From the NCBI GenBank assembly GCA_019828595.1, contig JAHQRK010000020.1, forward strand, positions 930,001 to 994,000: a stretch of DNA of 64,000 nucleotides, given 5' to 3'. The DNA is from Aphanomyces cochlioides. Its lineage: Eukaryota; Oomycota; Saprolegniomycetes; Saprolegniales; Verrucalvaceae. Position numbers and translations under genes: made by a program. The notes below the pieces were generated by a model. The model was not told the origin of the DNA, made no database searches, and saw nothing but the letters and a program-made list of their open reading frames with translations. This document shows positions 53,171 to 62,600 of the stretch, in pieces; position 1 is the stretch's first letter; every line of letters begins with the position of its first letter.

Positions 53171-53482
53171 CGCCCTGGCTAACACAAGCCATGTACCAAG
53201 ACAAGCTTCCTTTGTTCTTTTTTTTCGGCGGAGGAACTCATCTTGTGTTATCAGCTGGCCGACGTACTCAATGATCTTGGTGTTCTTGGGAACGTCTTCA
53301 TCAAGCCGTAGTCCAAATCCAAATTTTCGATCTTTGACAACTGACGTTTGTGGGAAGCGTCTTCTCTGAATGACATTGTTTTTACAATATTTTCCAGCAC
53401 TACATCGCTCCGAGGCACACTCGTGGTAGCTCTGAACGTTTGTGCATGTTTGATAATCACACAGGGAGATCGACGATTGCAT
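51494..53482 (-). CDS. Chimeric frame: AWS/SET start fused to chromovirus RNase H-integrase-chromodomain
   Basis: One uninterrupted 662-codon frame. The first about 105 residues are host-like: an AWS cysteine cluster (LCDYQTC, HECASERCSAGKYCKNN), then a SET start (GFGLRLDEDVPKNTKIIEYVGQLI, and LGTWLVLARAMTIS). From about 53160 it turns into Ty3/Gypsy polyprotein. This includes the end of RNase H (HIDGIHNLWADMMSRWG), an HHCC zinc finger (HCGSMGH...CLLC) and the integrase core (LHSDYLFMG, SDQGTHF, NGTVERMN). A chromodomain follows (YALLVRWEGLEDIEASWELL). The SET catalytic core is lost. An upstream exon (54282-53593) joins by a 110-bp intron. Confidence 0.85.
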   Translation of the reverse strand: MQSSISLCDYQTCTNVQSYHECASERCSAGKYCKNNVIQRRRFPQTSVVKDRKFGFGLRLDEDVPKNTKIIEYVGQLITQDEFLRRKKRTKEACLGTWLVLARAMTISIHIFAPGKEWPEHTRGKLMRWAGIIGGYRYTIEHIDGIHNLWADMMSRWGQTAIGKATQKVTAARWTKKRKNKSPRPVPKRNVLRPLDDEKFVWPCIEDIIQAQELLAAARPTRALRTSDDQPWVVEGRIWIRAAAEELIQRILVVAHCGSMGHRGQAVLVNHLKRLFWIERLQDLAGTFIAGCLLCPHVKGGRVVHRPYAPLWHAKRRNEGLHSDYLFMGNFLGGAKYVLVLKDDLTHFCKLVACDAPTSQVCVDAIVNWAKRFGMPRVWISDQGTHFKNVAVKALAHKFKVHYDFTLAYCPWRNGTVERMNRDILQVMRVMLREFRLADHQWDYLLPVVQANLNQTPVPSLANKSPMELFTGLEPTTPLDVIVLGLDEGLRDVELSSVDVRSSLEELRLNLQAMHKQVLQKNETRAQRATAATANAEACNVCEGDYVLWSRVDENHHPKLLVTWLGPYRVTEVGEYSVEIEHLLTKERRQAHLSRIKLYAEESFQVTEEILEHISEQGILLKVSAILQHKIDRDAGEYALLVRWEGLEDIEASWELLSKLMR

Positions 53483-53592
53483 CTGTAACAGCGGTCGTTG
53501 TGGATCCCGCTGTTCAATTTCGAGCTACTTCCAAAACGTGCCATTCTTGCCGGGCGCAGCCGTCTAGTTGCCCCCTTTAATGGTAGACATAC

Positions 53593-54282
53593 ATCGATGT
53601 GTTCATATAGAACACTGTAATCGCCTTCGTCGGCTGAGGATTCTGAGATGGTAGGAGAACTTTTAGTCCGCTTTTCTTGGGGACTATCAATAATTTCAAC
53701 GACTTCTTGTTGACCAACAGACTTGTTCTTGACATGTTCATTGTCGAGATTGTTAAGATTATTGGCAGCTTTTATTGTTGAAGGTACCGCTTGGACAACG
53801 GATGGATCATTGATTTGTACAGCACAACAATGCAGGTCACACACCGAGTCACCACCACCAGATTGATTACAAGCACGCCTTTTCAAAGGAGTAGTCTTCA
53901 GCTTACCGACTGAACTTTGAACTCGCTCGTCCTTTCCCGTGGCAAAAACATCAAGCACTAGTCGTTCAAGATCGCTGTCCTGCCAATCACAGTGGAATTG
54001 CGATTGGTCGTTGTTAGTCCACGCGCTTTCGACGACGTTGTTTTGATCGTCAATGGAAATATCTGTTGAAGGGGGGCACTTGGCAGGCTTTTTATCCATT
54101 GCATCGTTAGCCCGAGCAGCAGAGCGATGTGTTAAACGATGGCCACATGTAGCACACACTCCAGGCACATCACAACCGGGCGCTTCCACAGAAGATTTCA
54201 ACGGCTGGATGACAGTGTCTTCAACTGAGCTGTGGGCTTGGTCATCGTCTTCAGATACCGCAATGTCAATGGTATGTTCCAT
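53593..54282 (-). CDS. N-terminal part of the SET-domain gene
   Basis: A 230-codon hydrophilic region (MEHTIDIAVSEDDDQAHSS to DYSVLYEHID) rich in Ser, Asp and Glu with scattered Cys pairs (VCATCGHR). It precedes the AWS-SET exon. A strong donor (GTATGT, 53592-53587) and an acceptor (TTACAG ending at 53483) define a 110-bp phase-0 intron that places YEHID directly before the AWS cysteines, as in SETD2/ASH1-like methyltransferases. Without splicing the frame runs on to 53251 without similarity. The start at 54282 is tentative. Confidence 0.65.
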
Positions 54283-54851
54283 GGAGTTGCTGTTTTGTCT
54301 ATTACAGGCCTATTTGAATCATCTTTGTCGACATCCGCTGCGCTTGAAGTTGGGCAATATCTTTCCGAGAAGCGAAGACAAAACTTGCGGAAGCTTCCAG
54401 AGGTTTTGCAAAGGGGATGGTCTTCGTCGCAGAATTCTGGCCACAGTCGGCGGGCTTCAGCGCGTAAGTCCGCTTTGTTGATAGGCTTAGGCGCAGTCTG
54501 GAGCCAGTCGTAAAGCAGCCCCTTTCTTTCGTCTGTTGGCCTCTTTTTCGTGTATGCACCGCGGACTTTTCTCCTCTTGTTACTCAGATGCTTGCGTTCG
54601 TCGTCTTCTACTTGTTCGATGCTTTCAGCCTGGGCACACCATTTTGTGAAGGTAGATAATGATGTCTTGTGCCTCCGGCTAAACAACACTTTCGTCATTC
54701 CTTCTTCTTTTTGCGCTTCCTTCCATGCTTCAAGCTGTTCTTTTTTGGTGCTGTAGGAGAGATGTACAGGATTCTTACGGATCATGCGGTGGGGCAATTG
54801 ACTGGTGACAATTGATTTGTACTGTCCGTATTCTATTTTAGTCTGATGCAT
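54198..54851 (-). CDS. Basic helix-rich protein, possible first part of the SET gene
   Basis: 217 residues, Lys/Arg-rich. A KKEQLEAWKEAQKEEG segment and TSLSTFTKWCAQAE resemble a helix-turn-helix. They are followed by KRRKVRGAYTKKRPTDER and a second helical unit (YDWLQ, NKADLRAEARRLWPEFC). It overlaps the start of the 54282 frame by about 85 bp in another frame. An intron or frameshift could join the two, but no join with the right phase was found. It might be a DNA-binding domain of the same protein or of a mobile element. No firm family. Confidence 0.5.
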   Translation of the reverse strand: MHQTKIEYGQYKSIVTSQLPHRMIRKNPVHLSYSTKKEQLEAWKEAQKEEGMTKVLFSRRHKTSLSTFTKWCAQAESIEQVEDDERKHLSNKRRKVRGAYTKKRPTDERKGLLYDWLQTAPKPINKADLRAEARRLWPEFCDEDHPLCKTSGSFRKFCLRFSERYCPTSSAADVDKDDSNRPVIDKTATPWNIPLTLRYLKTMTKPTAQLKTLSSSR

Positions 54852-55069
54852 TTCATTTTGGCATGTCGTGTGTGCTTATCATTGGCTGCATTCCACCAAG
54901 CGGTTATACCTAATCCACAACAAGGTTAAACCTTTAATTTGGCGCTTTGGTTTTGTTTTAGGTCGTCCACATTACATTTAGATACGAAAATTGGCTAGCG
55001 ATATCCTTTGTGCATCGAGATTCGGTTAAACTCATGAGCTACTCGTGTCTCTAAACATGCCAATTCATT

Positions 55070-57197
55070 TTGTTCTGTGCCATGTTTGAGTGGGCCGAAG
55101 TTGTTGGTCTACGCGCCTTGGACAACTTGGACGATGTAGGCTCAGCTACTCCGCTGGCTGGCGAGGCTCACAACGTCCCATGTAGTAGCCATGCAGAAGT
55201 GGCGAATACGACGTTAGAAGTGGCGATTACGACGTTAGAAGTGGCGATTACGACGTCAGGATTGTTCGAAAGATTTGAAGACGCTGGTCGTGGTGGTGGC
55301 GTATTGTTGGATTGGCGTTTGATGGGTTCCTATCCAAATTACAACGAAGCAAGAGATGTTTTGCGAGCTTCCGTAATACATTCAACTTCATCCAGCAATT
55401 GTTCAATTTGTCGTGGAGTGCCACGCCACGACATGAAATCAAGGTACCTCATTTGCAAGTGTAAGCCTGGATGCAACAAAGTCAGCCGTCTGTGGCAATG
55501 CAAGACATCTCACATGTGTGAGGTCCATATATCAGGTGACAGCAGTGCTTGCGACGATCAAAAGGCAGGCCGCATGACAAAGACCATTCGAGCACAAGCT
55601 GACGCACTATTTACCCATGGAATGACACCAAGTCAAGCTCACAAAGAGTTATCGAAGACAATAGTTGAACAAAAGTTGCCAAGTCTGAAAAGCTTCTAGA
55701 ATCGCCATCGTTATATTCGTAAATGCGAAATGCTTGAAAACAGCAAGCCAGAAGTTATGGCTCGCTTGCTTCTAGACCACTACTACAACAATGAAAAGGA
55801 AGAATCGCAGTACTTCTCTTTCGGCTACAGCATTGCTTATGGCCGCCCGTCAATTGGGTATAATGGACCAAACAGCCCTTTTGGAGTTGGTATAACGACC
55901 AAGAAACTTCTACGTCAAATGCAACGCAGCCCGACGTCATTCATGTTCCACTGGGACTCAACGTACAAGATTAACTCGCTCTCGTTCCCTGTTCTCATAT
56001 GCGGGATTTCAGACAAAGCTCGTCAATTCCATCCCATGGCATTTTATGTTCTTGGTCGAGAAACGTAGCCCGACTACTCATGGGTGATCAGAGAATTGAT
56101 GACAATTTACACTGTCGTTGTCGGCGAGCCCTTGAGAATATCGTATGTGATGTCCGATGCGGCAAGAGCTCCTGCCTGGGCAATACAACTCGTGAAAGAA
56201 GATCTTGGCGTTGAGAAGGCACTAATGTGTTTCTATCACTGCATGGCAAACGTCCACAAGTTCCTCTCTGGCGCGTCAATTGCAGCGAAGTCTTTGGCGT
56301 TTCGACATATTTACAATATACACTACAGTCGTAGCGAAGACGAAATGCAATATCACTGGGTGGTCGCTCAAGAATCGTGGCTTCGCTACCAGGAGCTGGG
56401 CCGTTTTGTGAATTACTTCAGGAGCCAGTGGATCGATAGTGGCTCATCCTGTTGGCAAGTCTATCATGCTCCCAGTGGATTCCCCACGACAAACAACCCA
56501 TGCGAAGCGTTTAACAAGATATTTAAAGACGTCTACACGAAGCGACAGAAGCACGGCTTATGTGCAACCTTTGAAATGCTTGGCGATATGGCCGAGGCCT
56601 ATTCAACATTCAAAGCAATCCCTTTTGTCACTCACTCCATTCCAAGCATCAAGCTGCAACGTCGTACCAAACGGCTCATGGACACAGGTCTTCTTGAATT
56701 AGTTGAATCCCCTTTCGATCTTCCACCTGGAGAGGTACTTGTGCGCAGTGTTGTGCCAGGGCGAGCATCTAGCCTAGCCTATGCCTATCAGTATCGACTT
56801 CTTGGCTCGACGGTTGACGAAGCACAAGCAGCCTCCGATGAAGTCGTCATGACTGGTTCAGAAGCTGACCTTGTAGATGCCTACTATTACAATGCAAACA
56901 CTAACAATGTGAAGCACGAGATTGTCTGTGGTGGCAACGACCAACCTTGGTATGGTTGGCGTATCTGCACTCTCCCTGGATCCCAAGTGCGATTGCAATT
57001 ACTTTTTCAAGAATACCTTCTGTTGCCATGTGCTTTGCGCACTGAAACTCCAACAAAGAGATTTCTTGGGATACACACTGCCAGAGCGTCGCTTCCAGCC
57101 GTTCGCTGATCGACGTCAACGAGCGTCTGAGCGTCGCACTCAACGCCGCCGAGGTAGAGCCCGCAGTAGAGTAGCGCCGGCTTTAGTTGTTGATTAA
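55070..57197 (+). pseudogene. MULE (Mutator-like) transposase with two in-frame TAG stops and one frameshift
   Basis: A single reading frame from 55070 to 57109 contains an N-terminal Cys/His zinc module (CSICRGVP, CKCKPGC, SHMCEVH). The MULE catalytic domain follows: MFHWDSTYK (first Asp), YVMSDAARAPAW (second Asp), CFYHCMANVH, and NNPCEAFNKIF (Glu). It is cut by TAG at 55697-55699 and 56066-56068, with family-like sequence continuing in frame after each. Near 57000 it shifts into a frame ending at 57197 that holds the SWIM zinc finger (CDCNYFF, CCHVLCAL). N-terminal 21-bp repeats (55196-55258) encode LEVAITT copies. TIRs were not recognised. Confidence 0.85.
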
Positions 57198-57300
57198 GGC
57201 ATTCATAACGAGATACTTGTGAATTTATATTTATGTCCAACCACACACTACTCAATGGCACACATACGGCAGCATCAAGTTGCCCGTAGGGCGTGTGCCG

Positions 57301-57770
57301 CAACAGGCTTGTTCATATCTAGACATAATTACCCAAGACACGGCAGGCACAGGGCTGCGTCATTCTTTCCTTGTCAACAGCTAGTCTAGATGCTGATGAG
57401 GACTACAGCGACCGAGTAAAGCTTGATGCGGCAGTATATCTGCCACTACAGGCTTGTTGATATCGAGATAACATCACGCAACACGCGGCAGACATACTGC
57501 TACGTCATGCTTTCCTTACAGTCCTTTCAGTCCTCGCCAACGGCTAGTCTAGATGCTGATGAGGACTACAGCAACTGAGTAAAGCTTGATGCGGCAGTAT
57601 ATCTGCCGCTACAGGCTTATTGATATCGAGATAACATCACGCAACACGCGGCAGACATACTGCTGCGTCATGCTTTCCTTACCTGCAATAGTCCTCGCCA
57701 ACGGCTAGTCTAGATGCTGATGAGAACTTCAGCAACTGAGTAAAGCTTGATGCGGAACTTGGTCTAGGGT
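57301..57770. repeat. Tandem array, about 165-bp unit, nearly three copies
   Basis: The marker CTAGTCTAGATGCTGATGAG (or close) occurs at 57381, 57544 and 57715, and TTGATATCGAGATAACATCA occurs in the second and third units. Unit spacing is 163 and 171 bp. The last two units are more alike than the first. Confidence 0.9.
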
Positions 57771-58534
57771 TGATCCTTCTCAGTTGTTGACCATCTTTTG
57801 TGCATTCTTTGCTGTCGCTCGCATTGTACGCCTTGAAGCGACGCGAAGGATGTGAAACGGCGTTGCATGCAAAAATTCATGCTTCAAACAAATAGTATAT
57901 TAAAATTTTATTCAGCGCAAACATGGAGTAGAACCTGCGACCTCTCGCACAAAATTGCAAGCTTTTACCGTCAAGCTACTAGAGCCTCGTGAAATGTACA
58001 ATATACTTGAAATTTGATGGTTTTTAAAGATGAATTAAAATATTTCTCTATGTTCTATAAACTATTTTGCAAATAGATGAAATATCAATACGAGAATGAG
58101 GCGGTGGATGATTCGAAGTTAACACGTTCAGTTGCTTCAAAAATCCGGCGCTGTCTATATTCTACATGACAATGAGGCTTTGAAATGCATCTAGTTTGTT
58201 CTGTATTGTAGAGAATGAGACATCGAAATCTTTGTTCATTTTATTTTGTCAGTATTTTTTAATTTTCGCTCACTAAATTATTGGTAAATATTTTACTCAT
58301 TCAATAGCCCAGAGAGTTTATTTTTAAAATATCGGTTGAATTATCTTTTGACTAATTAGAACGGAAATATTTACTGACTAAAAATAACATCAATTCATTA
58401 TTTACACTGTTAGTAAAGAAATCGCATTGAACAAACCTTAAAACTAAATTTTCGTCGTATTGACTTTAAGAGTGTGTTTTAAACAGATCATTTTGTATTA
58501 ATCAAAGCGGTTGGTTGGCGATTGGTTGGCGGTT
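57771..58534. other. A/T-rich region, no gene recognised
   Basis: About 760 bp, very A/T-rich from 57990 on. It flanks the 3' LTR of the Copia element. The only structured segment is the tRNA-like stretch at 57924-57991. Confidence 0.5.
57924..57991 (-). ncRNA. tRNA-like sequence, possibly a SINE head
   Basis: On the minus strand the segment shows a TAGCTTGACGGTAAAAGC A-box and a GGTTCTACTCC B-box. A D-stem (GCTT/AAGC) and a 5-bp anticodon-like stem can be drawn, but its loop has six bases and the T-stem and acceptor stem do not pair. An A/T-rich tail follows. A real tRNA is unlikely. Confidence 0.3.
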
Positions 58535-58737
58535 TATAAGAGGTCGAATGGAAAGTGTATTAGAACTTATGGAAGAGCTAGAGATGTGCTAAAGATACGC
58601 TAGCTAGAGTATATGCATAATGAGGATGAAGTTTAACAGAGAAGCAAACAGAGAATAGTCAGAAGAGAGAATTTGCTTTGCAATGAAAGGTAAGATAGAA
58701 CGTCTCGATCTCTTCTTCAACGTTGTGAGCTTCAACA
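58535..58737 (-). repeat. 3' LTR of the young Copia element
   Basis: On the minus strand it starts TGTTGAAGCTCACAACG directly after the polypurine tract and ends ...CCTCTTATA. The end is defined by where it stops matching the right-hand copy; it lacks the usual CA. Length is 203 bp. Confidence 0.8.
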
Positions 58738-58751
58738 TTCCCCCGCAAACT

Positions 58752-61700
58752 TTATTCTTCACTTTGTAGGTCAGACATGCGCTCCAAGATGTTGCGTTGA
58801 TGTTCTTCAAACTTGGGCTTTGGAAGGGCTTTCGTGAGCATGTCGGCCAACATCAAATTCGTGTCGCAGTATTTGATTTCAATCACTTTTTCTTTTACTA
58901 AGTCACGGATAAAGTGATGTCGCACGTCAATGTGTTTCGTTCGTTGATGTAAAGTAGGGTTTTCGGCCATCTTGATCGTACTTTGATTGTCTTCATAGAC
59001 GATGATTGGAAGCTTGAGATTTAACTTGAGTTCTTGAAGTAATGATTTAATCCAAAGAGCTTCTTGTAGTCCGTAAGACATAGAGATGTATTCAGCCTCA
59101 GAGGTCGATAAAGCAACAATGTTTTGAAGCTTCGATTTCCAGCTGATAAGACAACCATTGAGATAGAGGAGGTAGCCAGAAGTTGATCGTCTTGTGTACT
59201 TGTCATTGGCGTAGTCAGCATCCACGTATAATTCAATGGTGTAATGGTCAGAGTCAACAGGTTGATAGATGATTCCATAGTCATGAGTTCCCTTGAGGTA
59301 TCTTAGAACTCGTTTAGCAATCGCTGAGTGCTCATCTGTTGGTTGACTAAGGTGTCTTGATAGCAATGTCACTGTAAAAGCGATGTCAGGACGTGTCGTT
59401 GAAGTCAGATTGAGTAGTTCGCCCACCACAGTGCGATAAGGCAGCGTAGAAGATGATGAACGATGCGTTGCATTAGGATCTTGCGGTGTCGACAACGGGT
59501 GACAGTCGGCAAGATTGTGTCGCTCTAGAATGTCCTTGATGTATTTGCGTTGATGCAAGAACAAAGTAGATTCATCCAAACGAAGGATTTCCATACCCAG
59601 ACAGAAACGTAGGGGTCCAAGATCTTTCATCTTGAAGCGACGAGACAAGTCACGCTTAATGTTGGAGAGTGAAGTGCGTGACTGACTGAGGAGGATCAAG
59701 TCATCGACATACACGCCCACCAAAGACAAACTTTGGGGTGTATGGAGAACATAAATGCATGGGTCACTCAAGAGTGGAGTGAACGATTTAGATCGGAAGT
59801 ATTTGTCGAGTGCAATATTCCATTCACGAGATGACTGTTTAAGTCCATAAATGCTTTGATTTAGGCGGCAGACAAGTTTCTCATTGTTAGGCTCGACGAA
59901 GCCAGGAGGTTGGTGCATGTAGAGTGTCTCGGATACATTGCCATTGAGAAATGCTGTTTCAACATCCATGTGATGAATATCCATCTTCATAATCGTTGCG
60001 AGTGCCATGAGAAGTCGTATACTTGTCGATCGAATGACAGGAGCAAAGACGTCGGTGTAGTCAACGCCAGCGACTTGTGTGAAGCCTTGTGCTACTAGGC
60101 GAGCCTTGTAACGAGCAAGTGAGCCATCAGCGTCAAACTTCTTGGTGAAGAGCCATCGACAACCGATTGCTTTGCGACCAGGAGGTAAGTCACACAATGT
60201 CCAAGTATTGTGATCCATGAGAGAATCATATTCCTTCTCAGCAGCAGCTATCCATCCATCACGTTCATCGGAACCATAAGCTTGACGAATGGTAGTTGGA
60301 AGTCCAGTACTAGATAGCGCATAAGCCATCAGGATTCGGTGTTCTTGAGCCACTAGAGCTTCCCATTCTTCTGTTGTAAGACGTACGCCAGTCGACAATG
60401 GAGAAGGCGGCGGTGAGTCAGGAAGAGGCGTTGGTCGCGAAGCATCTGGGTCAAGGATTGAGATCGTTGGTTCATCAAACACTGGAATGTACTCGGGCTG
60501 TACATTATCAACATGCACTGGTGTATGTTCAGGCTGTTGAGGGACACGGGGTGCTGTAGTATTCGAAGGAACCGCAGATGCAGCAGGAGTCTGCGTCGGG
60601 GTGACGATGGGTGGAGCAGGGGTCGGATGAGACGGTTGCTCACGATTGAAGTGTTCACTCTCAGTTGGTTGGGTAGCCGAAGGAGGTGAAGTGCTGTCAG
60701 TGACTGAGGACGTTCGCGGTGGATCGCGAGTTGGTGTAGTATAGGTACCACGAGAAGTCCCATTCGAGTTAGCCAGGTCAGATGAGTCGTTGAAACGAGA
60801 TGGAAGTCGTTTAGCACGAGAAGAGCGACGCAACGGTGGTAATGTATCCGGTGTTGGGTCGGAAGTGCTTTGGACTTGTACAGGAGGCGTGGAGTTGTCG
60901 ATCGATGGATCGAGGTCAGCAACACTGGGAAGGGGTTCATCAATAAAGAAGCAAGTTGTTTCATTGAAGACAACATTACGACTAATGATGATCTTCTCGG
61001 GTTTAGCACAATATAGGCGGTAGCCTTTGACGCCAGGTTCATGACCAATGTACATGGTGCGCAGTGTTTTCGACGCAAACTTGGTGCGGTCGTGTTTTTC
61101 CACATGAGTATATGCCTCACATCCAAAAATGCGTAGGGCAGACAAATCAGGACGTGACTGATGTAAGCGCTCGTACGGAGTACTCTTGGGTGTCGAAGCA
61201 GAGTAAGAGCAATTGCGGAGATACATGGCATGTCTAACAGCTTCAGACCAAAAACGTAATGGTGCATTGGCTAAGTGGAGCATTGCTCGAGCACATTCAA
61301 CCAGGGTACGATTCATGCGCTCGCTAACACCATTTTGTTGTGGCGTATGCGACACCGTGCGCTCATGTTTGATACCATACTCAGAGAGGTATTGTGTGAA
61401 CTCAGCAGACATGTATTCGCCACCATTGTCAGAGCGTAGGCAACGGATAGTGCCATTATACTGCGTGTTGCAATGTGCCATGAACTCAGTAAAACATTTG
61501 AACGCATCAGACTTCTGGAGAAGCAGAAACACAAAACCGAATCGGGTGAAGTCATCGGTAAATGTGATGAAGTATTTCGCTCGACTACACAGAGCTGGAT
61601 GTGGCATAGGACCACATATGTCCGAGTGAACAAGTTCGAAAGGCGCAGTAGTGACCGCCAACGAGCGTTGTGGGAAAGGTAGCTTGGACTGCTTCCCTGC

Positions 61701-62600
61701 AAGGCAGCTTGCACAGAATTCATGCTTGCACTTGTCGAGGTCGATCCCATCAACATATCGACGTGTTTTCTCAGTGTATTTGACACTAATGTGTCCAAGT
61801 CGTGTATGCCAAAGATCAGCTGGTGAACTCGCTAGCAGAGAGAACGCCATATCGTTTGATTGATCTGCAGAGTGATCAGTGGTCAAGGCTACTGTCGATA
61901 CTATTGGATTGGCAATGTCGAGGTAGTAGAGTGTACGCTTCCTCACGCCTTGAGCCAAAATGTCTTTGCCACGCTTGATCAAGCATGTATCTTTCGAGAA
62001 CTCGGTGGTAAAACCATGTTGCGAGACTCGGGAAAGAGAAAACAAGTTGTATTGAAGAGAAGGCAAGTAGCTGACATTTTGTAGTTCAACCTCAACTATT
62101 CCGGACGGAGTATTCAGCTCGAGGTGAATATTACCACATCCTTCAATCGCCATATCTCCACCATTGGCAGCTCGGACAACACCAGTTGAAGGTTGCAAAT
62201 TGGTGAACCATGATCTGTTATTGCAGAAATGGTCAGAAGCACCAGAATCAATGACCCATTCGTTTGATGCCTCAAGAGCTTCCGAAGCATTCAGGATGAT
62301 ATCAGTTGTAGCAATCATGCTGACCCCTTGAGTAGGTGCACTGCTAGGTTTCTTGGTGGACTTCTGGTTGCGACGCGTGTTTGCATAGGTCGCATCATCA
62401 GTGTCTTTGAATCGTAAGCGTCGAGTAGATTCTTGGGATGCCGCAGTTTTCGACTTAGAGTCGGCAATCTTCTTGCGGCACACATCTTCCGTGTGATTGC
62501 GTTTCTTGCAGTACGAACAAGTGACAGGTTCAGCGGTAGAGTTGAAATTCTGTCGACCAGCTTGTTTTTGTTGTTGACGACCACCTCGCGTGGCTGTCAA
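58752..62600 (-). CDS. Copia pol polyprotein
   Basis: An uninterrupted frame of 1282 codons. In order: zinc knuckle CSYCKKRNHTEDVC; protease (WVIDSGASDHFCNN); pre-integrase (LWHTRLGH, CASCLAGKQ); integrase core (VHSDICGPM, LRSDNGGEY, NGVSERMN); a Pro/Ser/Thr-rich spacer; reverse transcriptase (FLNGNVSETLYMHQPPGF, YGLKQSSREW, VGVYVDDL). RNase H follows (LYVDADYAND, ALSTSEAEY). All catalytic residues look intact. There is no Met at the start; the frame begins three bases before the gag stop, in the frame one base back. Expression would need frameshifting, or the copy has lost a base. Confidence 0.95.
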   Translation of the reverse strand: MTATRGGRQQQKQAGRQNFNSTAEPVTCSYCKKRNHTEDVCRKKIADSKSKTAASQESTRRLRFKDTDDATYANTRRNQKSTKKPSSAPTQGVSMIATTDIILNASEALEASNEWVIDSGASDHFCNNRSWFTNLQPSTGVVRAANGGDMAIEGCGNIHLELNTPSGIVEVELQNVSYLPSLQYNLFSLSRVSQHGFTTEFSKDTCLIKRGKDILAQGVRKRTLYYLDIANPIVSTVALTTDHSADQSNDMAFSLLASSPADLWHTRLGHISVKYTEKTRRYVDGIDLDKCKHEFCASCLAGKQSKLPFPQRSLAVTTAPFELVHSDICGPMPHPALCSRAKYFITFTDDFTRFGFVFLLLQKSDAFKCFTEFMAHCNTQYNGTIRCLRSDNGGEYMSAEFTQYLSEYGIKHERTVSHTPQQNGVSERMNRTLVECARAMLHLANAPLRFWSEAVRHAMYLRNCSYSASTPKSTPYERLHQSRPDLSALRIFGCEAYTHVEKHDRTKFASKTLRTMYIGHEPGVKGYRLYCAKPEKIIISRNVVFNETTCFFIDEPLPSVADLDPSIDNSTPPVQVQSTSDPTPDTLPPLRRSSRAKRLPSRFNDSSDLANSNGTSRGTYTTPTRDPPRTSSVTDSTSPPSATQPTESEHFNREQPSHPTPAPPIVTPTQTPAASAVPSNTTAPRVPQQPEHTPVHVDNVQPEYIPVFDEPTISILDPDASRPTPLPDSPPPSPLSTGVRLTTEEWEALVAQEHRILMAYALSSTGLPTTIRQAYGSDERDGWIAAAEKEYDSLMDHNTWTLCDLPPGRKAIGCRWLFTKKFDADGSLARYKARLVAQGFTQVAGVDYTDVFAPVIRSTSIRLLMALATIMKMDIHHMDVETAFLNGNVSETLYMHQPPGFVEPNNEKLVCRLNQSIYGLKQSSREWNIALDKYFRSKSFTPLLSDPCIYVLHTPQSLSLVGVYVDDLILLSQSRTSLSNIKRDLSRRFKMKDLGPLRFCLGMEILRLDESTLFLHQRKYIKDILERHNLADCHPLSTPQDPNATHRSSSSTLPYRTVVGELLNLTSTTRPDIAFTVTLLSRHLSQPTDEHSAIAKRVLRYLKGTHDYGIIYQPVDSDHYTIELYVDADYANDKYTRRSTSGYLLYLNGCLISWKSKLQNIVALSTSEAEYISMSYGLQEALWIKSLLQELKLNLKLPIIVYEDNQSTIKMAENPTLHQRTKHIDVRHHFIRDLVKEKVIEIKYCDTNLMLADMLTKALPKPKFEEHQRNILERMSDLQSEE

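Noticed and set aside
53251..53592. Continuation of the 54282 frame to 53251 as coding sequence
   Set aside because: After 53593 the frame loses any likeness to the family, while splicing at GTATGT joins the AWS cysteines in the correct phase.
57924..57991. A functional tRNA gene
   Set aside because: The T-stem and acceptor stem do not pair and the anticodon loop has six bases; kept only as a low-confidence SINE-like feature.
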